This document shows positions 22,500 through 32,987 of a stretch of 64,000 nucleotides of DNA, one piece after another. A program made the translations under genes and the position numbers. The notes beneath the pieces were generated by a model. That model ran no database searches. It was given only the letters and a program-made list of their open reading frames with translations, and was not told the origin of the DNA. The number at the start of each line of letters is the position of its first letter. Position 1 is the first letter of the stretch. The stretch is from Tetracladium setigerum. Lineage: Eukaryota; Ascomycota; Leotiomycetes; Helotiales. The DNA lies in the NCBI GenBank assembly GCA_031472005.1, contig PZJY01000003.1:1798001-1862000 (forward strand). The letters run 5' to 3'.

Positions 22500-23133
22500 T
22501 CTGGATAGTTGAGGCTTTGAAGAGAAGTATCTTAAGGAAATATGGTGTAGTTGTGCTTGTTATATCTTGAAGCTGTGGTCGCGATAACGTCAGGCAAGGC
22601 GCGGGACGGAAGGCGGGGTCAAAATAAGGGCGCCCAACGAACGGCTGGCCAGCGTGGCTCCAATCAGAAAGATCTGCAATAATTCATGAGCAACTTTGCA
22701 ATGATAAAATAATCTGATGAGTTGTGTTTCGATTGGCGAGACCTGTTAGTAACGAGATAGATTTGATAGGGGTGCAGTGCTGTCCATAATGTGCTGAACT
22801 CTTGTTAAACCCACATCGAGGATGTATGGTGGGGATCAAACAAAGCAACTGAATTGTTGGATTTTTACAGCGGAATGATCGAAAATTACATGAGTCCTTC
22901 TCCTCTCACTTGCGATTTCGAGTAATCTGACAAATGAACTCTTGAGACAACCATTCAAAATAGTTCAGCAAATGAGACAAAGCAACAACGAAAGAACTGT
23001 TAAGAATTCTACTTTGAGCATGCGGTTGTTCTCGGGAAGAAACATGCCAACTGGTTTTGTGAATCATTTAATCTTCTCTCTACAGAAGGCTAGAAATCTT
23101 CGAGGTAATGTAGACCTGGGCTGAATACCTTGA
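22500..23133. other. Intergenic
   Basis: Promoter of the GFA gene and 3' flank of the ABC transporter. No gene or motif supported. Confidence 0.4.
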
Positions 23134-26100
23134 TCATGAATAATAAAGTTCTCGAAACGCGCTGTCTCTCTCCAATAACATCCTTGGATCATCGAACTCC
23201 AACAGCTTTCCACTTCCAAGCAAAGCGATCTTATCAAAATCCAAGATGGTATCCAACCTATGGGCTACCGCAATAATGGTACATTGCTTGAATTCTTCCC
23301 TGATCACTCGCTGCATCAACGCATCACTTTCATGATCAACGCTACTGGTGACCTCATCGAGAACCACAACTTTGCTCTTCCTCAAGATGGCTCGCGCAAG
23401 ACAGAATAGTTGTCGCTGGCCATGGGAGAAGAACTCCATTTCGAGATCGGCGTCAAGTCCGCCTTTACTTTCAACAAGCGGCCAGAGATGGACGCGCGAA
23501 ATGGCAGTTATGATCTGGGTATCGGTGTGAAGACTGTGTGGATCCGCATTGAATCTTACTGTGCCCTTGAGGAAGATTGGTTCTTGCGGAATGGCGTTCA
23601 GATGGGCACGTACAGATTGCCGTGGGAGACTGCGAATGTCAATGTCATCAATCGTGATCAAGCTTTCGTCCGTTATCTCAAGCATCCGAAATAAAGTCGT
23701 GATCAACGAGCTCTTCCCGCTTCCACTCCGTCCACAGATCCCAATTTTCTCGCCACCTTTGATAGACATGTTGAGATTACGAATGACGAGATTGGAACCC
23801 GTAGTGTACGACGCGGAGACGTTCTTGAATTCAATGGCCCCGTTGGTTGGCCATTCTGGAATGACGACTTGAGCTTCGGAGGGATGGTTCTCGTTGGCAG
23901 TACTCTCGGAAAATGATTTGATCCGTGCGATAGCTCCCAGCGACGTCTCCAACTCAGTCCAGTTCCTGATGATATCTGCTAGATATCCGCTAAATCCCAT
24001 GACGTTGAGCAAAGCAAGGCCTACGTAACCAGGACTGAGCTTCTCGCGGAGTTGAACAACCAGCACCATCAACACAATGGCCATTCCTGTCACCATGAGA
24101 TCAAGAACTAGTGCCAACCATCGCTGAATGCAGTACAGTAGGTAATACGGCTTTTGTGAAGCATCCAAAAGGTCAAAGCATTTCTCCTGGAATTTATCCG
24201 CCCATCCAAAAGCCCTGATTGTGACAAGCCCGTTTGATGACTCGAGAAAATGTGCGTACAATGGGGCTTTGGCTTCGAGATCGAGAAGTCGGATTTGTCG
24301 CGAGGTTCTGAGATAGAACATTTGCAGTATCCATACACCTACAATGACGGCTGGCATTGTGGCCAGGAAGTAGCTTGCTGACAAGCACATTAGTATGGCT
24401 GCCATGATGCAAGTAGCGAGTGACAGTGTCAGATCAATCAGCGAAAATGGTAACTCGGTGTCAATTATCGTCAGATCTTGGCTGAATCTATGAAGTAAGA
24501 TTAGTGGTGTTTTCTAGACTTGATTTTTGATCTGAATCACCTGTTGATCGTTGTTCCGGTATCAGTAGCAGTAAAAAAAGTCAATGGGGCTGCCATAACA
24601 GTACTAAGCAGCTTTCCGTGGAATATCTGCGCAGTCTTTGGGATTACAGATAGAAAGAAGTGCCCGGCGCAGGCAACGAGAGATAAAACTGCCAGACCAG
24701 AAAGAAGTCCGTAGATTCCGAGGTAGAGGCTATTTACTTCATTTCCGCTTCGTGCAATCGCCCGAGTCCCTGTTCATACCGTTAGCACAGTGATGTCAGA
24801 CACTAGGATGCAGGTGCGCTGCCTATGTAAGGGAACTTCGGCGCAGAAACTCTAGCAGCTTACAATATATCAGTAGAAATCCCGTTAGTTTGAGACCAAC
24901 GCCATACAATGCGCAACAGGCGAGAAAGGCGCAGGTAGCCCGTACCCCGATAGCGGCAAAATAGTATCTGTATACTTGAAAATCCCCCATCTGCCTGTTC
25001 AGTTCCTCGGCCTGAGCACTGACCTCATCGTCAGACGAAACAAAGAGCTGTAAATTCTCAGCAGTTGACCCATTTCCTGGCTCCTGTATTTCTGCGTGCG
25101 GAGTCTCCTCAGTCTTCAGCCGCGCATCAAGACCTTGCACGTAACCGCCCGAGGTCTGAAGCTGATTGAAGGAACCCTGCTCCAAAATGTTTCCCATGCT
25201 GTCCATGGCAATAACATGATTGGAATAGGGAAGTCTAGAAACTGCATGAGTAGCGAACAGTACCGTAGATTTCATCTGACGTAGAAGACCTTGTCTTCCC
25301 AACAATCTGCTGAAAATCTGCTCTTCCGTCTCTGCGTCAAGACCAGAGAAAACGTCGTCAATCAGAATGAGCTGTTTCTTCGCATACACGGCACGAGCCA
25401 ACGCCAATCTTTGCTTCTGTCCGCCACTGAGTGAGATACCGCCACTTCCAACTTGTGTGACTGTTGTTCGGTTAGTCTTGTTTATGACTGAGGATTGAAG
25501 TTTAGTTACCATGTCCTTTTGGCATATTGGCAATATCGTGCTCGAGTGCACAAACATATATAACTTGCTTGTACCAGGCTTCGTCGAATAATGAAGTACA
25601 CAGAATGTTCTGCTGAATCGTTCCGTTTTGAATCCAAGGTGTTTGGTCTACATATGCTGCCGTGGAGTAGTTGGTGTATACGAAACCTTCGGTTGATGGG
25701 GTTTCACCGAGAAGTCCTTTCAACAAAGTACTCTTTCCCGAACCGACAGGTCCAATAATGAAGCAGAATTGACCCTTCAGCAAGGTAAAAGTCAAATCTG
25801 AAACTGCTGGGAGGTCGGTCATGTTCCAAGAGAAGCTCGCGTTTTGAGTAGCGATTATTGCGTCCGTGTCTCGCGAGATGTTTGGTGCAATCGTTGAGTG
25901 TAATGTTTGCATTTCTATGCCGTTGCTGGCTTGCGCAGGAGGTGGTGTCTCGACAGGCTGTTTCAGGTCCATTCTGTGATCTTGCCTTGCATCCGATTGA
26001 AGGAATAATTCAATACGATGTAAGCATGCCATGCTTGCATTCAACATTGGAATCGACATGATGAAGATGTTTGTGGGTCCGGCGAGTAAAGATATCAAGG

Positions 26101-27931
26101 AGAGCGATGTGAATGCGGATGCCGTATCGAGCGTTTTGCCTCTAGAATTTGCAGAAATGACGAAGAAGATGAATGTGGCCAACGGTGCCAGGCATATGGT
26201 GCTATTTGCTGAGAAGTCAAGTTAGAATTGTCGAAGGTTGAGGATGAGCCTACTAACCAAGAAACACACGTATCCACAGTAGCTTTCTGAACAAAACTGA
26301 GAGATGAATTTCCTGTGAGCGCAGTACCTGAATGATTTCTGTCATCTTGTCTGTGAAGCCAAGCATCTTTACCCCCTGGAAGACTGTCAGCAATATTTCT
26401 CGGAGTTGGCCAAATCTGAAGACGTGCCTTCATGGAGCTAAGCATGACTGCAGTTGTAGCGACTCGACTTTGGATGCCTTGGATCCAGAGCTTCTGGGAA
26501 GTCCCTATATATCCTGCAATGAAAAAGATACCCACTGCTGACAATACTGAGACTGCAGCGGGTGCTAAGAATGCCAATCCCACTTGTCTGTACATCAAGT
26601 ACATGGCAATGCTCAACTCGATGGGTACAGCCCAGAGTTCATGTAGATACACGAATCCTCGACATATCGTTTCTGCAGTAAGTGGATCGTGAGAATTGCC
26701 ACGGGCATAAAGTGCTTTATTTTGGCTTACCTGTGTCGCTCGCCATCAATGTCACGGCAATCGACTCATCGAGAGCTGTGATGCTCAGGTCTACAGTTTT
26801 GGAATATATCAACGAGATTAGACTTCCCGCACTGAAGTAATGAAACGGTAACTCGCATGATAGTAAGCGCCGCTTGCCACGGCCTGTCCGAGAAACACAA
26901 GCCCGAATGCTCCAGTCAAACCCCAGCCAATGGAGTCTGCTTCACTTAGAGAACTTGCAAATGCGACGGTTCTTGCGAGCAAAAACGGCTGGGCATATCG
27001 AAAAGCGGTTAAACATATGCGGGGAAATATGGCACTGGCAAGGGAAGCCCGCGTCGATCTCAAGGTTGACCAGAGAAGGGATCTTGGTCGACTCCGATTT
27101 GCTCTAGACCAGTCGTAGCTGGCTTGTTGATGAAGGGTGGTCGAACTCATATCCTTATCGATGGGGTAGAGGTCCTCGTTGGAGATGACTCGACGAAACC
27201 CAGTTGTCATCAAGGTATTCAGCCACCAAAAGAACGAACGGCTGTAAATACCACTTGTGGCCTCTGGGGAGGAATCATTGTAAAATGGCAACAGAATGGA
27301 ACGTTTCTCAATTGCCTCTGCGATGAGAATCATTAATTTAACAGCGAGCCCGCTCGAGAAGACGGAGGCTACATCGTTAGAGGTCCCACGGAGCCACAAT
27401 GTTCTGGTGCGAGCAATGTCGAATAAGACCGTGAGTAGAAGATATACATTGATGATGGTTGATGGTCGAACGGAGTGAATGTGTTCCTGGTGTGAGAGGA
27501 GACATAGTCCAATTGCATCAAGTAATGCAAGAGCCGATGCAGCGATTGCTGCTTGGGTTGCGCGTGGTCTGTTGATGATAAGAAGGACGAGAAGTACTAT
27601 CTGAATTGCCGTGTATACGACTAGAAGAAGCTGTTCTATCATTAGCTTCTTGAGGATTTCGCAGCAACACGCGATAAATCGTGCATGTATAATGTACACT
27701 CTGGGATTGGGATCGTACCAATTTGTTACCATGCAAAGAGCTCTTCAGAACTTTTCTTGGCTGCTTGGATAGAAATGCAAGTCTCACAGGAATTGCTAAT
27801 AGCAAAATTGTAGAAGGAAGGATAGAGAGGAGCGTATCTTGAAATAGTGGGGTGAAATCAAACTTCCCAGATTGTGAAGGACCAAAGGAAGATGTAGTTG
27901 GGAAATCTGCTGATACATTTAAAAGCGACAT
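23134..27931 (-). CDS. ABCC-type (MRP-like) multidrug ABC transporter, one frame break
   Basis: About 1400 residues, full-size ABC transporter with an extra N-terminal membrane domain. Exons, in order: from 27931 (junction near 27720-27650 unresolved) to 26731; 26672-26428; 26375-26258; 26208-25510; 25460-24864; 24769-24541; 24487-23134. The intron 26427-26376 is GC..AG. NBD1 has Walker A GPVGSGKST, signature LSGGQ and Walker B LILIDD. NBD2 has GRSGSGKSS, a changed signature SHGQRQ and VVVLDE. NBD1 has Asp where the catalytic Glu normally stands, as is usual in this subfamily. At 26826-26828 one base is missing: SVR should continue GSLISLIYSK. Such pumps export conjugates or metabolites. Divergent from a secreted hydrolase. 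Confidence 0.88.
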
Positions 27932-28844
27932 TGTAGGTGTGTCTGAATAATCCCAATCGTGTACTATGACTATAGAAGGTCATCATATACCTTTACTTTG
28001 TAAATGAATGCGAGATCATTTATCTATTATTGCGGATCGCGCGGGGTCAATGGATCTGCACTGGATCGCGCGGCCATATGTGTCTACCAACTTCTTCCTA
28101 AGTGGCTGCCTAACATCAATAACGTATTGTAATTGTTTATTGCGTGAAAATTGCACAATTGTACATGTCCTGCAGTATCGAGGCAAGTGCTTACAGTCAT
28201 AGACTGAAGACGCGTCCTTGAACGAGGTGTGGAAAATGGGGTGCATTACGTTGCAGTTTAGCACGTGATTAAGGGTACGCGATGACTTTAAATATACGTC
28301 AATATGCTTACACTGTCGAGTTTATGAGTACAAAGTGTAGTACTGCGCTTTTATGGTGCATGGAATCTTTAGATTCCCATAAAGAGAAGTGAAAGTGTTT
28401 ACTTTGATGTGTTTCCCCACGTGATGACTTGCTTTTTACAACAAAGTTTAGCGGGTGTGCTGACAAATATCCCCTAAAGCCAGTTCCCCGGACTTCGCAA
28501 TTACCGCATTTAATCCACGAATGCCGTCTTTCGCTTAATTTAAAAAGTCCATGATGCACTCCACACGTCATCCCCGACCATCCCCATGTTCATAATACTA
28601 GTACAAGCACGCTTTCTGAGCAAGCTGCCTAATTGGACTATGTTATCAGATCTAACTCGAAATTGCCCGGTGGTTTCCCTGTTGAGGGTACCTGTCCCTG
28701 GTACACCAAGAAGATAACCCCTTGGCTTTTACTTGGCCAATGGCATCTTATAAACAGCAGATTCCCCCATTGAGTTTGTGAAATCTTTTGTCGTTTTCCG
28801 TACCTCTATCATCTTTCTTCTCTTTAGATAAAACGATATTGAGA
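27932..28844. promoter_or_regulatory. Divergent promoter region ABC transporter / dienelactone hydrolase
   Basis: A 913-base spacer between head-to-head starts. It carries the 11-base direct repeat GGATCGCGCGG at 28034-28044 and 28063-28073, about 100-140 bases before the ABC start, a candidate activator site. Confidence 0.5.
28034..28073. repeat. Direct repeat GGATCGCGCGG, 29-base period
   Basis: Two exact 11-base copies, GC-rich in an otherwise AT-rich spacer, ending in CGG, the half-site favoured by Zn2Cys6 factors. The inference of a regulatory role rests on position only. Confidence 0.6.
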
Positions 28845-29937
28845 ATGCAATTGTTCAAGAGTTTGATTGTGGCGGCGGCGGTACTTGGGCTCGCGGTTGC
28901 GAATCCCACTTATGATCCCGCTCCCCTGAAGCACGAACATGCGGGGGATGTGTTCAGTCCTACTGGACTTCCGCAAGGAGAGAACAAGACGATTGGAGGA
29001 AGTGAGTCAATTGAAACCCCAAAAATCAATTAGATACTGACGATCTACAGTCAAGTCGTATCTTGCCTACCCACCAGGAAAAAAAGGAAAGAAAACCAGC
29101 CCAGCTATTCTTTTCTTGAGCGACATCTTTGGTAACCAGCTCATCAACAACTTATTGTAGGTTCTTGAAAGGGATGAATTTTATTAGAGAAATTGTGTAC
29201 TGACTGTGACACGGAATAGGCTTGCTGATAACCTTGCTCGTGCTGGATATTTCGTGGTTCTTCCGGATCTCTTCGATGGCGACCCAAGTAAGATTCACAG
29301 GATTACCATTCCTCAGAAAAGTGTACCTAACATTTCATAGTTCCCATCGACCGACCAGCAACCTTCAACATGACGGCATGGAGAGAAAAACATCCTGAAA
29401 GCAGAATTGATGCCATCACCGAAACCCTCATCAAAGAATTACGAGGAAAGAAGTATGGCGTGAAGAAGTTGGCTTCGGTTGGATACTGGTATATCACCTT
29501 GTCTAAAACCTCGAAACGATCGGAACTAATGATGTCCTAGTTTTGGCGGAAAATACGTTGCTAGATTCCTCGCACCAGGAAAAGGACTTGATGCCGGTTT
29601 CACTGCTCATCCCAGCGGAGTTCTTGCGTCCGAATGGACAGCTATCAGTGCACCCATCAGCATTGCATTTGGAGGTTTGTTCAACATCCGATTCTATGAA
29701 GTAGTTTTGAATCTGGTTTCTGATAAATTTATAGAACTTGACGGCTCCAGCACGCCCGCCCAAAGAGCAGCTGCTGAGGCCATTTTCACGGCCACCAATA
29801 TTACCTATCAAACGTCTCTCTACTCAAATGCTGAGCATGGTTTCGCAGTCCGAACGAACCTGACGATTCCTGAGAAGAAGTTTGCGCAGGAATCGGCGTA
29901 CTTTCAAGCTGTGAGGTTCTTTGACTTCTATCTTTAG
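28845..29937 (+). CDS. Secreted dienelactone hydrolase family protein
   Basis: Six exons: 28845-29001, 29051-29156, 29220-29287, 29341-29488, 29541-29674 and 29735-29937, sum 816 bases, 271 residues, all phases fit. The first 19 residues (MQLFKSLIVAAAVLGLAVA) are a signal peptide. The nucleophile is Cys160 in GYCFGG, with Asp207 (GELDG) and His239 (AEHGF) completing the Cys-Asp-His triad of the dienelactone hydrolase alpha/beta fold. Several N-glycosylation sites (NKT, NMT, NIT, NLT) fit export. The family opens enol-lactones in aromatic breakdown, but secreted fungal members may act on other esters. An upstream in-frame ATG at 28788 would hide the signal peptide and is less likely. Confidence 0.88.
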
Positions 29938-30053
29938 ATAAAAGCCTGGAAATTCAGACTGAAAACAGTTGGATATTTTTATTCACAAATTAAATGAACA
30001 TAATCTCATGAATCAATTCAAATGTTTACTTATTCGCCCTGAAGCTCAGCAAT

Positions 30054-30506
30054 TTAAACTTGAAATTCATTCCACCATCTCTTTTGGTCGACCAATTTTC
30101 CCTTTTGATCGAATGTAACCCCCTCACTCTCTAATAAATCCAATTTCTTCTTCTGATTGATGCCTGAAGGTGCATCTTGTGGTTCGCCTAGGAAACCTCC
30201 GATCGCCTGGCATTACACCACAGTTACTTTGGTCCTGAAATGTGAACGAACCAGGCGATTGAGGAAAAACTTACCCCATCTGCACAAATAACTCGATGGC
30301 AAGGAACTTCTGGCGCGAAAGGATTTCGACGAAGTGCTCCGCCAACAGCTCGAGGCGATGAAGATAACGCTCGTGACAATGCTGCATAAGACGAAACTCT
30401 TCCCGAGGGAATTTGACGGAGAAGTGTGTAAACTCGCTTAGGATTGTTAGCTGTAGATCCGGGAATCAGAGTGGGTTAGAACTTCTTGGTATTCTGTTAC
30501 TGCCAT
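30054..30506 (-). CDS. MGT1: O6-alkylguanine-DNA alkyltransferase (AdaB/MGMT type)
   Basis: Found by reading across introns. Exons 30506-30483, 30436-30275 and 30206-30054 give 112 residues with matching phases. Seen: IPSGRVSSYAALSRAL (helix-turn-helix), RAVGGALRRN (arginine finger and hinge Asn), the active site PCHRV at 53-57 with acceptor Cys54, and IGGFLGE. The Cys shows a true methyl acceptor, not an alkyltransferase-like protein, which has Trp there. The enzyme moves alkyl groups from guanine O6 to itself once, in the nucleus. It lacks the N-terminal half of full-length MGMT and so equals bacterial AdaB/Ogt cores. The first intron has a weak donor (GTTCTA), so the extreme N-terminus is less sure. 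Head-to-head with an Ada-type gene. Confidence 0.85.
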
Positions 30507-30895
30507 GGCTTGTCCCCAAGTGAAATTAGTTCTAGATTTTGCTTTATTAATTTGGAGGCCTACAACATAATATAGGGTGAGCTTTGTAATTAATAGTCTG
30601 ATGTTGACAACGTGGGTCCTGATTGGACAATTTGATATCAACTCTGACTAAGCGGCGACAAACATGACGGGCTATTTTTATTCAAGAATTCCATCTCAAA
30701 TACAACTGTTATCAACAACCAAGCTTCCTCACCACACCTTTCATCAATCATCAAATCACTTTCATCCTCAGTGTAAGACCGGTCACAGTATTTCACAGCA
30801 AATCAAGAAAATCCAAAAATTGATACACACACCGCATCTATTCCATATGAGCTCACTCACACAACACCCACACAAAGTCACTACCAATCATCAAA
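30507..30895. promoter_or_regulatory. Shared divergent promoter of the split Ada pair
   Basis: The 389 bases between the two start codons must serve both genes. An inverted CCAAT box (ATTGG) lies at 30622-30626. No clear copy of the bacterial Ada box was seen. Confidence 0.6.
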
Positions 30896-31642
30896 ATGAC
30901 CAACCTCTTCACCACCTCGTCCTCCCGCTTCCTCGCCCTCCAAACCCGTAACCCACTTGCATCCTATGCCTTTGTCTACTCCGTCACCACCACCAAAATA
31001 TACTGTCGGCCCACTTGCTCCTCTCGACTCGCCCGTCGAGCCAACATCGTGTTTCACGATACACCCGCTGAAGCCACTGCCGACGGATATCGCGCTTGTA
31101 AAAGATGTAGACCTGATGATTTGGATGGGGGACTGGATCAGCAGGTCGTAATGGTTGAGAAGATTTGTAAGATGGTCAGGGGAGAGGGAGGAATGGGAAA
31201 GGGGAAGTGGAGCGTGAAGGGTTTGGCGAAAGAGGTCGGGTTGACAGAAAGTCATCTCTGTAGGGTTTTCAGAAAGGTTATGGGAATGACGGTTGGGGAG
31301 TATCGGATCTCTGTTCGATTGAATCGGATAGAGACGATGACTCCTTTGACTGACGGGCAAAGACCAAAGACCCCTCAAGCTGCAGCTCCCCCGCCGGTGG
31401 AGGATTCTGCTCAGTTTTTACCGGAGGCGTTTGTTCCCAGCCCAGATATGTCGGAATTATCCATTGATTGGGATTCTTCCATGACACCGGAATTTTGGGA
31501 CAATTCTATGAATTGGGACTTTTCCACATGCCAGGTCGACTTCCAGAACGATAGTTTCGGATATTCGGGAGGCGAAACTGAGGACGTTTTTGAGTTTCTG
31601 GATTTTGGCTCAAATCCAGCAATGGGAATGCAATCCATGTAA
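30896..31642 (+). CDS. Ada-type methylphosphotriester acceptor / AraC-HTH regulator with acidic tail
   Basis: Single exon, 248 residues. Residues 24-75 are the Ada zinc domain: Cys37-x3-Cys41 (YCRPTC) and Cys68-x2-Cys71 (CKRC), the same spacing as Cys38, 42, 69 and 72 of E. coli Ada, where Cys38 takes the methyl group from DNA phosphotriesters and switches on DNA binding. Residues 104-146 are one AraC-type helix-turn-helix (WSVKGLAKEVGLTESHLCRVF, GMTVGEY). There is no second helix-turn-helix and no alkyltransferase domain. Instead residues 160-248 are Pro-rich then acidic and aromatic (SIDWDSS, NWDFS, EDVFEFLDFG), like a eukaryotic activation domain. Inference: a sensor-activator of alkylation repair, controlling at least the divergent alkyltransferase gene. 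Start chosen at 30896 as the first ATG before the domain. Confidence 0.85.
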   Translation: MTNLFTTSSSRFLALQTRNPLASYAFVYSVTTTKIYCRPTCSSRLARRANIVFHDTPAEATADGYRACKRCRPDDLDGGLDQQVVMVEKICKMVRGEGGMGKGKWSVKGLAKEVGLTESHLCRVFRKVMGMTVGEYRISVRLNRIETMTPLTDGQRPKTPQAAAPPPVEDSAQFLPEAFVPSPDMSELSIDWDSSMTPEFWDNSMNWDFSTCQVDFQNDSFGYSGGETEDVFEFLDFGSNPAMGMQSM

Positions 31643-32987
31643 TAACCGCGAATCAAGGAGGGATTGGCGAGAGAGGAAGACGAGATCACACATGTTCTGG
31701 CCGAGAATAACCGAAGGTCGAAGTCGAGAATTTCGACTCAGAAGGAGTACTCACAATCTTATAGATACTCGAATCGAGAAATTGAAGTCTTTACAGAAAT
31801 TCTTCCGTCAATTTGACTGTTCCTCAGCTCTTGTTGAAGGCAATCGAAAGTCCAAAACTGTTAAGTTACAAATCATTCCTTTGTAGTCTAAACTCTGGCC
31901 AGCCAGTTTGACCTATAACTTTCTCGTTTTCAAAAAGATGCAGGCATCAGACCACCTATACTTTCGATTTAATTTCCTAGATGTGTGCTGTTTTTGTCTT
32001 TGTCGATGGGGCTAACTAGCAAATCTAACTCTACTGGCAAAGCGGAAGCCGGCCCTCGGATTCGTGAAGATGACTTAAACAGAAGCACTCTTCTTGCTTT
32101 CTGAGAGCAAATTAATCCTGCTTAAGAAACGCAAGGAATCCTGAAAAGTAATGATAAAACCCGCCTTCGCTACAAAGCGGACTATAAGAAATAGTCGAAA
32201 GAGTTGAGATACTTTTGATTGGTGTCATGATGGATTTAGAACCACAAACAATGCAGTTTGGTTTCTTTGCCCAATATGTTCTCTTTTCTTCCTTGAACCA
32301 CGATAGAACTCTGCTCCTGTAGCAATTAAAATGTGACAAAGTACTTCAAATTATCTTACTGCGTACTATCAAGAACATATTCGAATGAATGTAATTGAGG
32401 ACGAAAGTATATACATGCCTTAGGCAGTCTGCGTTTAAGAGTACTGTACAAATAGGAAAACAGGATGTTTTGCATAACACATCTCAATCCCGCTTTACTA
32501 CAAGAAGGTATTGCGTGATATAGCTAAATGAGAGAAAGAGCGATATACAATATAAGGGACACTATTTGAATAATTAGTATGTGTCCTCCTTTGTTCATAT
32601 GGAGAGTACCCCTCCAATGCCAAGACAAGGATTAACTGCCAACAAATTTATACAAATAGAACCAGTTTATCTAATTTGGAATAAAGATCTTAACTTGCAT
32701 TACTTTGCCAGTTACAAATATATATATCAGCAATCTCTATGTTCAATAAAACAGGAAGAAAAAGACAGCAGGCAGTGTGTGTTGGTACTTGAAGGCTTAT
32801 CAGCTTATCACTAGCGAGGGTACCTGAACGACAGGCGGCGTTTACATCAAACACTACACTGAAGCTCAAGCTTCCAATATCCACGAAGCAGCCAACCCAA
32901 ACCACCAACGCCCCCCTCGAAATTCGAGCTTCCCTCCGTCACGCAGCGCAAGCATGCTGTTACCATACGATTGATAACTTTACCACA
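31643..32987. other. Intergenic, no supported gene
   Basis: 1.3 kb, AT-rich, between the Ada-type gene and FAR11. Only short, unsupported frames. An interrupted inverted repeat GTCGA..TCGAC lies near 31724-31738. Confidence 0.45.

Noticed and set aside
30664..30951. 95-codon plus-strand frame ahead of the Ada-type gene
   Set aside because: His/Ser/Pro-rich reading of promoter and leader; overlaps the real start in another frame.
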